Source of the DNA: an uncultured Mycoplasmatota bacterium
GTDB lineage: Bacteria > Bacillota_I > Bacilli_A > RF39 > UBA660
Assembly (NCBI GenBank): GCA_947645535.1
Contig: CANSDD010000083.1
Location: 1 to 5,536 of the forward strand
DNA: 5,536 nucleotides
Direction of reading: 5' to 3'
Each line of letters opens with the position of its first letter. The first letter of the stretch is position 1. A program made the position numbers and the translations under genes. The notes below the pieces were generated by a model that was not told the DNA's origin, ran no database searches, and saw only the letters and a program-made list of their open reading frames with translations. This document shows positions 5,518 to 5,536 of this stretch, piece by piece.

Positions 5518-5536
5518 AAAAAACCACTCGCTATGC
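5518..5536 (-). terminator. Possible half of a terminator hairpin cut by the window edge
   Basis: The sequence is six A residues, then CCACTCGC, TAT and GC at the last two bases. The CGC/TAT/GC arrangement begins a palindrome whose right arm would be GCGAGTGG beyond the window. On the minus strand that stem would be followed by TTTTTT, the form of an intrinsic terminator for a gene converging from the right. The completed arm is inferred, not seen. Confidence 0.3.

Overview
The window is very AT-rich DNA, roughly 30% G+C by eye. It has strong Shine-Dalgarno sites, sigma-A type promoters and standard stop codons, with TGA used as a real stop at 2387-2389. Together with the gene content (topoisomerase I with three zinc ribbons, a DUF1540 protein, a split 2-hydroxyacyl-CoA dehydratase/activase family) this points to a low-GC, probably anaerobic member of the Bacillota, such as an Erysipelotrichia- or Clostridia-like gut bacterium. 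The genus cannot be told from this sequence.

Left edge (1-155): about 130 bases look like the trailing end of an IS256/mutator-type insertion sequence. There is a possible transposase C-terminus, then a terminal sequence carrying the TTTACACAA motif and ending near 129. A near-perfect promoter (25-52) lies inside it and points right. An A/T-rich hairpin at 130-153 follows. Next, on the minus strand, is a 55-codon gene for a DUF1540 cysteine-rich protein (151-318), which is easy to miss because of its size. It overlaps the upstream extension of the first large plus-strand frame, which supports starting that gene at 421 and not at 277.

Centre (421-3324): three tightly packed plus-strand genes form one operon. 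Two are paralogous HgdB/DUF2229-like proteins (304 and 359 aa, overlapping by 26 bp). The third is a BadF/HgdC-type ATPase activase (312 aa, 4-bp overlap). The activase keeps the ASKHA nucleotide-binding motifs and two cysteines 39 residues apart, the same spacing as the cluster ligands of HgdC, plus an extra C-terminal four-cysteine motif. By family logic the activase would hydrolyse ATP to push electrons onto an iron-sulfur site in the partner pair. The final substrate is unknown, and no CoA-transferase or other substrate-specific enzyme lies nearby.

Right (3325-5536): topA has its own strong promoter (3378-3406), a good ribosome binding site, and a terminator hairpin that overlaps its stop codon. 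It encodes a complete 676-aa DNA topoisomerase I. The last 40 bases carry a perfect 8-bp hairpin followed by half of another palindrome cut by the window edge. That could be a terminator of a convergent gene or the folded end of an IS200/IS605-like element.

Overall this is mostly ordinary sequence. The least characterised part is the three-gene activase/dehydratase-like operon.
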